Shown here: positions 1 to 6,574 of the stretch, piece after piece
Layout of the letters: the number at the start of each line of letters is the position of its first letter
Numbering within the stretch: position 1 is the stretch's first letter
Assembly: GCA_036489395.1 (NCBI GenBank)
Contig: DASXFW010000119.1
Coordinates: 1 to 23,051 of the forward strand
Length of the DNA stretch: 23,051 nt
Source of the DNA: JASHVB01 sp036489395
GTDB lineage: Bacteria; Pseudomonadota; Alphaproteobacteria; Acetobacterales; Acetobacteraceae
Direction of reading: 5' to 3'
Translations under genes and position numbers: made by a program
The notes under the pieces: model-generated
What the model was told of the DNA's origin: nothing
Databases searched by the model: none
The model's input: the letters and a program-made list of their open reading frames with translations, nothing else

Positions 1-116
1 GGGGAGGGGGGAACCTTGTTTCTTGTTAGGAGCGAAGCGGCGGAGCAACCTTGTTCGCGACAAGCGGCGGCTTATCACGAACGCATTTGCTTCGCCGCTT
101 CGCTCCTCGCAATGAC
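1..116. repeat. Palindromic repeat, composite, cut by window edge
   Basis: Bases 28-48 and 87-107 form a 21-bp inverted repeat with one mismatch (AGGAGCGAAGCGGCG core). The right end reads out into GCAATGAC, the usual terminus of this repeat family. The first 36 bases recur in the same orientation at 1899-1934 with two mismatches. The inner part (TTATCACGA then TTGCTTCG) resembles the inner part of the solo palindrome at 12829-12930, so the two belong to one family. It lies 14 bp past the stop codon of the yejF-like gene and could fold into a hairpin at the end of that transcript. Confidence 0.8.
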
Positions 117-129
117 CCTGTGGGTGCCC

Positions 130-1719
130 TTACCCCTCCGGTTCCAACGCGAACGCGGCGGCCATCAGCGCGCGCGTGTAATCTTCGCGCGGGTGGGCGA
201 ACACCGCGTCCGCGTCGCCTTCCTCCACCACCACGCCCTGCCGCAGCACGACCACCCGGTGCGCCAGCGCGCGCACCACCTTCAGATCATGGCTGATGAA
301 TAAATAAGCCAGTCCATGCCGCTGCTGCAGCCCGCGCAGCAGTTCGACGATCTGCGCCTGCACTGACATATCCAGCGCGCTGGTCGGTTCATCCAGCGCG
401 ACGAAGTGCGGCTTCAGCACCATCGCACGCGCGATGGCGATGCGCTGGCGCTGCCCGCCGCTGAATTCGTGCGGATAGCGCTCGGCGGAATCGGCCGGCA
501 GGCCCACTTCCTCCAGCGCGTCAGCAACACGCAGCGCACGGTCCGCGCGCGACAAGCGCGGCTCGTGCACAAGCAATCCTTCCGCCACGATATCGGCCAC
601 CGGCAAACGGGGCGATAGGCTGCCGTATGGGTCCTGGAACACGATCTGCATGCGCGCGCGAAGCCGGCGCAGTGCACGCTTGTCGAGCGCCGCGATATCC
701 TGTCCGTCGAAGCGGATGCGGCCTTGCGCGCGTTCCAGCCGCAGCGCCGCCAGCGCCATCGTCGTCTTGCCCGATCCGGACTCGCCGACCAGACCGACGG
801 TTTCGCCCGCCCGCACATCGATCGACACGCCATTGACCGCGCGCACATATCCGACCGTGCGGCGCAGCAGGCCGCGGCGCACCGGGAAGTGCACGCTGAC
901 GTCGGTTGCTTCCAGCACAGTCGGCGCATCGTGCGGCAGCGGTTCCGGTGCGCCCTTCGGCACCGCGGCGAGCAGCATGCGCGTGTAAGGATGCGTCGGG
1001 TTGGCAAAAACGCTGGCCGCGCGGCCAGCTTCGACGATCTGGCCTTCCTTCATCACGCACACGCTGTCGGCGTAGCGGCGCACGATCTGCAGATCATGCG
1101 TGATCAGCAGCAGCGCGAGGCCGCGTTCTGCCTTGAGTTGTGCCAGAAGCTGGAGAATTTGCGCCTGGATCGTCACGTCCAGCGCGGTGGTCGGCTCGTC
1201 GGCGATCAGCAGCGCGGGATTGTTGGCCAGCGCCATGGCAATCATCACGCGCTGCCGCTGGCCGCCGGACAATTGGTGGGGAAAGGCTTCGAGACGGTTC
1301 TCCGCCTCGGCGAAGCCGGCCTGGTTCAGCGTTTCGATCACCCGCGCGCGCAAGGCGTCGCGCGGCACGTGCTGATGCAGCGTGATTGCCTCCGCGACCT
1401 GGCGGCCGACGCGGTGCAATGGATTGAGGCTGGTCATCGGTTCCTGGAACACGATGCCGGCGATTTCGCCGCGTGCGCGATGCAGCACGGCATTGCTGGC
1501 GCCAATCATTGATTCGCCGCCGAGCACGACGCGGCCAGTCGGATTGGTGCCGCCCTGCGGGAGGAGCTGCAGCAAGGACAGCGCGGTCAGCGACTTGCCG
1601 GAGCCGGATTCGCCAACCAGCGCCAGCGTCTCGCCGCGATCGAGGCTGAACGAAACGCGATCCACCACGCGGCGCGCGCCGAAGGCGACGGACAGGTCTT
1701 CGACTTCGACGAGACTCAT
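130..1719 (-). CDS. yejF: Dual-domain ABC transporter ATPase, YejF type
   Basis: A 529-residue protein with two complete ABC ATPase domains, which energises an oligopeptide/microcin-type importer at the inner face of the membrane. The first half has Walker A GESGSGKS, a QEPMTSLNP Q-loop, signature LSGGQRQR and Walker B LLIADEPT. The second half has Walker A GESGSGKTT, QDPYGSLSPR, FSGGQRQR and FVALDEPT. Each half ends in the oligopeptide-transporter style tail (HPYTRMLL and EDYTRALM). Length and tandem layout match YejF and the related GsiA/DppD-DppF fusions. The ATG at 1717-1719 has a GAGG ribosome site about 6 bases upstream. It belongs with the yejE-like permease gene on the same strand, but about 570 bp of repeats and a nuclease gene separate them. 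The yejF name rests on the linked yejE; the ABC assignment itself is certain. Confidence 0.9.
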   Translation of the reverse strand: MSLVEVEDLSVAFGARRVVDRVSFSLDRGETLALVGESGSGKSLTALSLLQLLPQGGTNPTGRVVLGGESMIGASNAVLHRARGEIAGIVFQEPMTSLNPLHRVGRQVAEAITLHQHVPRDALRARVIETLNQAGFAEAENRLEAFPHQLSGGQRQRVMIAMALANNPALLIADEPTTALDVTIQAQILQLLAQLKAERGLALLLITHDLQIVRRYADSVCVMKEGQIVEAGRAASVFANPTHPYTRMLLAAVPKGAPEPLPHDAPTVLEATDVSVHFPVRRGLLRRTVGYVRAVNGVSIDVRAGETVGLVGESGSGKTTMALAALRLERAQGRIRFDGQDIAALDKRALRRLRARMQIVFQDPYGSLSPRLPVADIVAEGLLVHEPRLSRADRALRVADALEEVGLPADSAERYPHEFSGGQRQRIAIARAMVLKPHFVALDEPTSALDMSVQAQIVELLRGLQQRHGLAYLFISHDLKVVRALAHRVVVLRQGVVVEEGDADAVFAHPREDYTRALMAAAFALEPEG

Positions 1720-1733
1720 CGGCCGCCTCGTCT

Positions 1734-1775
1734 GTCATTGCGAGTTGCCCACCGGCCTTCGGCCGACCCGCGACT
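1734..1775. repeat. Half copy of the GTCATTGCGAGTTG palindrome
   Basis: The stretch starts GTCATTGCGAGTTG and continues through CCACCGGCCTTCGG, closely matching the left arm of the complete palindrome at 11789-11847. The matching right arm is missing here, so this looks like a decayed or truncated copy. It lies just upstream of the yejF-like start codon. Confidence 0.65.
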
Positions 1776-1804
1776 GGATGAAACGGCGTCGGCGGCCTGA
1801 CGTC

Positions 1805-1913
1805 GGTTCCCCCCTCCCCTTGAGGGAGGGGTTGGGGGAGGGGTGCGCACATCCGCGGTCGGTGGATGTACGCACCCCTCCCCCAACCCCTCCCTCAAGG
1901 GGAGGGGGGAACC
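1805..1913. repeat. Long inverted repeat with 50-bp arms
   Basis: Arms 1805-1854 and 1864-1913 are reverse complements over 50 bp with one mismatch (GCGCAC against GCGTAC), separated by a 9-base loop. The arms are C-rich then G-rich (CCCCTCCCC, GGGAGGGG, GGGGGAGGGG). In RNA this would be an extremely stable hairpin, able to stop transcription or translation between the nuclease gene and the yejF-like gene. The C-rich/G-rich motif recurs at 1-15 and 16571-16624. Confidence 0.9.
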
Positions 1914-1925
1914 GTGTTTCTTGTT

Positions 1926-1956
1926 AGGAGCGGAGCGACGAAGCAATCTCGGTCGG
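1926..1956. repeat. Left 31-bp terminal inverted repeat of GIY-YIG cassette
   Basis: Thirty-one bases that pair with 2249-2279 as an inverted repeat with three mismatches. Both carry the core GGAGCG..GCGACGAA and end in CAATCTCGGTCGG. The stop codon of the enclosed nuclease gene lies one base inside this repeat. Confidence 0.85.
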
Positions 1957-1957
1957 G

Positions 1958-2248
1958 TCAAAGCAGATCCCCGTACAGATTCCGCCAGTCGGGATTGGCC
2001 GCGTCGATCAGCATGACCTTCTTCCGCCGGGAGCCGCCCTTGATCTGCTTCTCCCGTGCGATCGCCGCGGCGACATCGGGGACCTCCTCATAGAATACGA
2101 GTTTGTCTAAATTGTACCGCGCGCTGAATCCTGGAATTACATGGGTCCGATGCTGTTGCACCCGCTGGACCAGGTTGCTGGTCACGCCGGCGTACAGCGC
2201 CGTCTGGCGGTCGTTGGTCATCATATACACGAAGAAACGCGGCTCCAT
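1958..2248 (-). CDS. Small GIY-YIG family endonuclease-like protein
   Basis: A 96-residue protein made of a single GIY-YIG domain, the YhbQ/UPF0213-like small type. The GIY-equivalent is FFVYMMTND near the start, followed by LYAGVTSNLVQRVQQH, which supplies the YIG-equivalent (YAG) and the arginine on the helix. Further on are a Glu in VFYEEV and the REKQIKGGSRRKK segment typical of this subfamily. I chose the ATG at 2246-2248 because homologues begin right before the first strand; the upstream in-frame codons are translated repeat. No ribosome site of standard form is seen. The gene is bracketed by 31-bp inverted repeats, touching the start codon and one base from the stop codon, and sits between yejE and yejF. 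The substrate is unknown; DNA nicking is inferred from the family. It could act on the repeats that flank it. Confidence 0.88.
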   Translation of the reverse strand: MEPRFFVYMMTNDRQTALYAGVTSNLVQRVQQHRTHVIPGFSARYNLDKLVFYEEVPDVAAAIAREKQIKGGSRRKKVMLIDAANPDWRNLYGDLL

Positions 2249-2288
2249 CCGACCGAGATTGGTTCGTCGCCGCGCTCCTCGCAATGAC
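2249..2288. repeat. Right terminal inverted repeat of GIY-YIG cassette
   Basis: Bases 2249-2279 are the partner of 1926-1956, and 2281-2288 add the family terminus GCAATGAC. The repeat begins at the base adjoining the nuclease start codon and ends 5 bases before the yejE-like stop codon. It therefore sits exactly in the yejE-yejF junction. Confidence 0.85.
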
Positions 2289-2293
2289 ACATA

Positions 2294-3322
2294 TTATTTC
2301 GGCAACCTTCGTGGATCGAACGCGTCGCGCACCGCTTCACCGGCGAAGATCATCAACGTCAACAGCCCACCCAGCACAAAGAACGCGGTAAATCCCAGCC
2401 ACGGCGCCTGCAGATTGTTCTTCCCCTGCGCCACCAGTTCCCCAAGTGACGGCGAGCCCGGCGGCAGGCCGAATCCCAGGAAATCCAAACTCGCCAGGAT
2501 CGTCACGGAACCCGACAGCGTGAACGGCAGGAACGTCAGTGTGGCGACCATCGCGTTCGGCAGCACGTGCCGCCACATGACCGACAGATCGGAAACCCCC
2601 AGCGCCTTCGCCGCGCGCACGTAATCGAGATTGCGGCCCCGCAGGAACTCCGCCCGAACCACGCCGGTCAGGTTCATCCACGAGAACAGCAGCAGGAACA
2701 CCAGGAGCACCCAGAACCCCGGCGTGATGATGCTGCCCAGGATGATCAGTAGATAAAGCTGCGGCATGCCGTTCCAGATCTCGATGAAGCGCTGGAACAG
2801 CAGATCGATCAGGCCGCCGTAATAGCCCTGCACCGCACCGGCGGCGACGCCCACCGCAGATGATACGGCGGTCAGCACGAAGCCGAACAACACCGACAAC
2901 CGGAAGCCGTAGATGACGCGGGCGAGAACGTCGCGCGCCTGGTCGTCGGTGCCCAGCAGGTTCTGCCAGGTCGGCGGCGACGGCGCGGGCGTCGGCAGAT
3001 TCTTCACGATGGTGTCGTAGCTGTACGGATCGGCCGGCCAGATCATCCAGCCGTGCTTGCGGATCGCGGCCTGCACTTCAGGATCGGTGTAATCGGCCTC
3101 GGTCGGCAGGAAATCGGCGCCGAACATGTCCTCGCTGTAATCCTGCAGCACCGGAAAGTACCAATGCCCGTCGAAGCGGATCACCAGCGGCCGATCGTTG
3201 GCGATGAACTCAGCGAACAGGCTGAGCACGAACAAGATGAGGAAAATCCAGAAGGAAATGGAACCGCGCCGGTTCTGGCGGAAGATCGCCAACCGCCGCC
3301 GCGTGACCGGAGACAGTGTCAT
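2294..3322 (-). CDS. yejE: ABC transporter permease, YejE type
   Basis: A 342-residue inner-membrane permease, essentially the length of E. coli YejE. An N-terminal membrane segment (FWIFLILFVLSLFAEFIAN) is followed by a roughly 90-residue outer segment containing GHWYFPVLQDY, which is characteristic of YejE. Then comes a transmembrane block with the permease EAA loop, in which AAKALGVSD and a downstream RHVLPNAM are readable. The C-terminus GEAVRDAFDP is also typical. The ATG at 3320-3322 gives MTLSPVTRRR, matching the family N-terminus; a GTG at 3332-3334 would add four residues. In relatives the order is yejA-yejB-yejE-yejF. Here neither the binding protein nor YejB lies upstream, because putA is divergent. 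The partners must be encoded elsewhere or are missing. Confidence 0.93.
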   Translation of the reverse strand: MTLSPVTRRRLAIFRQNRRGSISFWIFLILFVLSLFAEFIANDRPLVIRFDGHWYFPVLQDYSEDMFGADFLPTEADYTDPEVQAAIRKHGWMIWPADPYSYDTIVKNLPTPAPSPPTWQNLLGTDDQARDVLARVIYGFRLSVLFGFVLTAVSSAVGVAAGAVQGYYGGLIDLLFQRFIEIWNGMPQLYLLIILGSIITPGFWVLLVFLLLFSWMNLTGVVRAEFLRGRNLDYVRAAKALGVSDLSVMWRHVLPNAMVATLTFLPFTLSGSVTILASLDFLGFGLPPGSPSLGELVAQGKNNLQAPWLGFTAFFVLGGLLTLMIFAGEAVRDAFDPRRLPK

Positions 3323-3458
3323 GCGGTTAGGCACCCATCCAAGTTATCCATCCGCTTGCGTAATTCCGCCGCATCGCGTGCCGCACCCGGCCGGCATGGT
3401 CAAGCCGGCGCGCGCGCTCGTTTCCGCCCCACCCGCGACATATATGCTGCAACGCGCC
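3323..3458. other. Divergent intergenic region, yejE-like / putA
   Basis: This 136-bp gap separates the yejE-like gene and putA, which are transcribed away from each other, so it must carry the putA promoter and possibly one for yejE. I see no clear operator, and no Lrp-type putA regulator gene lies nearby. Confidence 0.4.
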
Positions 3459-6400
3459 ATGAACGAGGACCGCACGCACCTGCGACGCCTCCACCGCATG
3501 CCGGAGCCCGAGGTTCTGGCGCCGCTGCTGCGCGCCGACACGCTGCCGCCGGACCGCGCCGCCGCAGTGCAGACCCGAGCGCGTGCGCTGGTCCGCACTG
3601 CTCGCGCAGCCCACAAGCCGGGTGCCGACGTCACGGACTTCCTCAAGGAATACGGCCTGGGCACCGCCGAAGGTGTGGCGCTGCTCTGCCTGGCCGAAGC
3701 GCTGCTGCGCATTCCCGACGCCGCCACCGCCGACGCGCTGATCGAGGACCGCATGGCCGCCGCGGATTGGGAACGCCATCTCGGCCGCGGTGACTCGCTG
3801 GCGATGAACGCGTCTGCCTGGGCGTTCATGCTGACCGGCCGCGTGCTGACTCTGGACAACGCGGAGGGCGGCATGGCGGCGGCGATCGGCCGCATCATCC
3901 GCCGCATGGGCGAGCCGGTGATCCGCGTGGCGCTGCGCCGCGGCATGCGCATGCTGGCGCGGCAGTTCGTGATGGGCCGCACGATCGAGGAAGCGCTCGC
4001 CCGCGCGGCTACGCCCGAAGGCCGCCGCTGGCGCTACAGCTTCGACATGCTGGGGGAGGCGACGAAGACGCACGCCGACGCCGACCGTTATCGCCGCTCC
4101 TACGCCGACGCGATTGGCGGGATCGGGCACGCCGCGGCGGGACGCGGGCCGGTCGATGGACCAGGCATCTCGGTGAAGCTGTCGGCGCTGCATCCGCGTT
4201 ATGAACCGTTGCAGGAAAGACGTTGCGTGCCGGCGCTGATCGGCACGCTGACCGAGCTCGCGCTGGTCGCGAAAGCCGCCGATATCGGCCTGACGGTGGA
4301 TGCGGAAGAGGCGGACCGGCTGGAAATCAGCCTCGACATTTTCGCCACCGTGCTGGCCGATCCGCGGCTCGCCGGATGGCATGGGCTGGGCTTGGCGATC
4401 CAGGCCTATCAGAAGCGAGCATCGGCGGTGGTCGATTGGGTGGCGGCGCTGGCGCGGCGCACCGGGCATCGCGTGCCGACGCGGCTGGTGAAAGGCGCTT
4501 ACTGGGACACGGAAATCAAGCTCGCGCAGGTGCAGGGCCTTGCCGATTATCCGGTGTTTACCCGAAAGGCCGTGACCGATGTCAGTTGGCTCGCCTGTGC
4601 GCGGCGCATGCTGGACGCGCGCGACGCGATTCTGCCGGCGTTTGCCACGCACAACGCGCTGAGCCTCGCGTTCGTCCTGGAAAACGCCGCGAACGCGCCA
4701 TTCGAAATGCAGCGCCTGCACGGCATGGGCGAAGCGCTGTACGACGGCGTTGTCGGCCCCGCCTGTCCGGTCCGCGTCTATGCGCCCGTCGGCTCGCACG
4801 AGGACTTGCTGGCCTACCTCGTGCGCCGATTGCTGGAGAACGGCGCCAACAGCAGCTTCGTGCATCGCCTGGTCGATCCTGCTGTGCTGGAGGACGCGAT
4901 CGTCGCCGACCCCGCACAGCACCTGCGCACGGTCGGCGTGTCGCGCAATCCGCGTATCCCTCTGCCGCGCGATCTGTATCCCGACCGAGGCAACAGCGTC
5001 GGCATCGACCTGGCGGACCGAGCCGCGGCGCCGGCGCTGCTCGGCGCGATCCGCCGCGCCGCGCCGGCTTCCTCTGGCACGCGCGAAATCTGCCGCCCCG
5101 CGGATCGGCGCATCGTCGTCGGCCGCGTCAGCGATGCCAGCGGCCGCGAGATCGACGTCACGCTGGCCCGGCTGCATGCCGGCTGGCGCGACTGGGATGC
5201 AGCGGGCGGCCCGCATCGTGCGGCGGTGCTGGAACGTGCCGCGGACCTGATCGAAGGCGCGCGCGGCGAGTTGCTGTATTTGCTCGCCTGCGAGGCGGGA
5301 AAGACCCTCAGCGACGGTATCGCCGAACTGCGCGAGGCCGCCGATTTCTGCCGGTGGTACGCCGCCCGTGCCCGCGAACACTTCGCTACGCCACGTGAAC
5401 TTCCCGGACCGACCGGCGAACGCAACACCTGGGCGCTGGGCGGACGCGGCATGTTCCTCGCGATCTCGCCGTGGAATTTCCCGCTGTCGATCTTCGTCGG
5501 CCAGATCACGGCCGCACTCGCCGCCGGCAATGCGGTCGTTGCCAAGCCGGCAGAACAAACGCCGCTGGTTGCCGCGCGTGCGGTGGCGCTGTTGCACCAG
5601 GCAGGCGTACCGGAGTCCGCACTGGCACTGCTGCAAGGCGACGGACGCGTCGGCGCGGCGCTGGCCGCCGACCCGCGTATCGCCGGCGTCGCCTTCACCG
5701 GCGGCACCGAAACCGCGCAGTCCATCGCGCATACGTTGGCGTCACGCGGCGGACCTCTGATCCCGCTGATCGCCGAAACCGGCGGCGTGAACGCGATGAT
5801 CGTCGATAGCTCGGCATTGCCCGAACAAGTCGTGACCGACGCGATCGCCAGCGCATTCGGCGCTGCCGGGCAGCGATGTTCTGCACTGCGTCTGCTGTGC
5901 CTGCAGGCGGAGATAGGGGACCGCGTGCTACCCATGCTGCAAGGTGCGGCAGAGACCCTGGCAATCGGCGATCCGCTCGACCCGGCCACCGACGTTGGTC
6001 CGGTGATCGACGAAGCGGCGCGCACCGCGCTGGAACATGCGACATCGCAACTCGGCAGGCCGGTGTTCCGACTGAACCTGCCGCCGGGCACAGAACACGG
6101 CACGTTCTTCGCACCGCGCGCCTTCATGCTGAACAGCGCCAGCGATCTGCGCGCGGAAATCTTCGGCCCCGCGCTGTGCATCGTCCGTTACGCCGCCGAT
6201 CGTCTGGATGCGCTGCTCGATGCGATCGGTGCCAACGGCTACGGCCTGACGCTGGGCATTCACTCGCGCATCGAAACGACGCAACGGCGCATCACGGAGC
6301 ATCTGCGCAGTGGCAACACCTACGTGAACCGCAACCAGGTCGGCGCCGTCGTGGGTGTGCAGCCGTTCGGCGGTCGCGGCCTGTCCGGCACCGGCCCCAA

Positions 6401-6512
6401 GGCCGGCGGCCCTATCACGCTGTTCCGCTTCGCCGAAGAACGTGTCGTTTCGGTGAACACCGCCGCGGCCGGGGGCAACGCCGCACTGCTGGCGTCCGAC
6501 GACGACGGATAG
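3459..6512 (+). CDS. putA: Bifunctional proline dehydrogenase / glutamate semialdehyde dehydrogenase PutA
   Basis: A 1017-residue enzyme that oxidises proline to glutamate in two steps, with intermediate transfer inside one protein. The proline dehydrogenase barrel spans roughly residues 150-460. It shows DMLGEATKTHADADRY, GPGISVKLSALHPRY, RLVKGAYWDTEIK, FATHNALSL and the C-terminal FVHRLVD. The aldehyde dehydrogenase spans roughly 545-985, with SPWNFPLSIFVGQ, AKPAEQTPLVA and FTGGTETA; the general base is E773 (IAETGG) and the nucleophile C807 (GQRCSALR). There is no N-terminal ribbon-helix-helix domain, so it is an enzyme-only (short, type B-like) PutA and should not repress its own gene. 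I chose the ATG at 3459; an in-frame ATG at 3444 is possible, and neither has a strong ribosome site. Residue 777 is Val where PutA proteins usually have Gln (ETGGQN). Confidence 0.96.
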   Translation: MNEDRTHLRRLHRMPEPEVLAPLLRADTLPPDRAAAVQTRARALVRTARAAHKPGADVTDFLKEYGLGTAEGVALLCLAEALLRIPDAATADALIEDRMAAADWERHLGRGDSLAMNASAWAFMLTGRVLTLDNAEGGMAAAIGRIIRRMGEPVIRVALRRGMRMLARQFVMGRTIEEALARAATPEGRRWRYSFDMLGEATKTHADADRYRRSYADAIGGIGHAAAGRGPVDGPGISVKLSALHPRYEPLQERRCVPALIGTLTELALVAKAADIGLTVDAEEADRLEISLDIFATVLADPRLAGWHGLGLAIQAYQKRASAVVDWVAALARRTGHRVPTRLVKGAYWDTEIKLAQVQGLADYPVFTRKAVTDVSWLACARRMLDARDAILPAFATHNALSLAFVLENAANAPFEMQRLHGMGEALYDGVVGPACPVRVYAPVGSHEDLLAYLVRRLLENGANSSFVHRLVDPAVLEDAIVADPAQHLRTVGVSRNPRIPLPRDLYPDRGNSVGIDLADRAAAPALLGAIRRAAPASSGTREICRPADRRIVVGRVSDASGREIDVTLARLHAGWRDWDAAGGPHRAAVLERAADLIEGARGELLYLLACEAGKTLSDGIAELREAADFCRWYAARAREHFATPRELPGPTGERNTWALGGRGMFLAISPWNFPLSIFVGQITAALAAGNAVVAKPAEQTPLVAARAVALLHQAGVPESALALLQGDGRVGAALAADPRIAGVAFTGGTETAQSIAHTLASRGGPLIPLIAETGGVNAMIVDSSALPEQVVTDAIASAFGAAGQRCSALRLLCLQAEIGDRVLPMLQGAAETLAIGDPLDPATDVGPVIDEAARTALEHATSQLGRPVFRLNLPPGTEHGTFFAPRAFMLNSASDLRAEIFGPALCIVRYAADRLDALLDAIGANGYGLTLGIHSRIETTQRRITEHLRSGNTYVNRNQVGAVVGVQPFGGRGLSGTGPKAGGPITLFRFAEERVVSVNTAAAGGNAALLASDDDG

Positions 6513-6574
6513 CGTGCTCCGTCAACACTTCGCTAACGCCTTTCGGTGATTCTGCCGCCGAAGGAGGCGCCCTC

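Noticed and set aside
1958..2288. GIY-YIG gene as a homing endonuclease in an intron or intein
   Set aside because: It lies between genes, not inside one; there is no DNA-binding extension of the homing type, and both yejE and yejF frames are intact.
3327..5732. Open frame of about 800 codons on the minus strand opposite putA
   Set aside because: It lies entirely antisense to a clearly recognised enzyme, is Arg/Ala/Gly/Gln-rich with no family motif, and is the kind of shadow frame expected in high-GC codon usage.
5876..6574. Upstream in-frame extension of the hybrid kinase into putA
   Set aside because: The extension is an out-of-frame reading of putA; the AAGGAGG site before 6575 and the membrane helix just after it fix the start.
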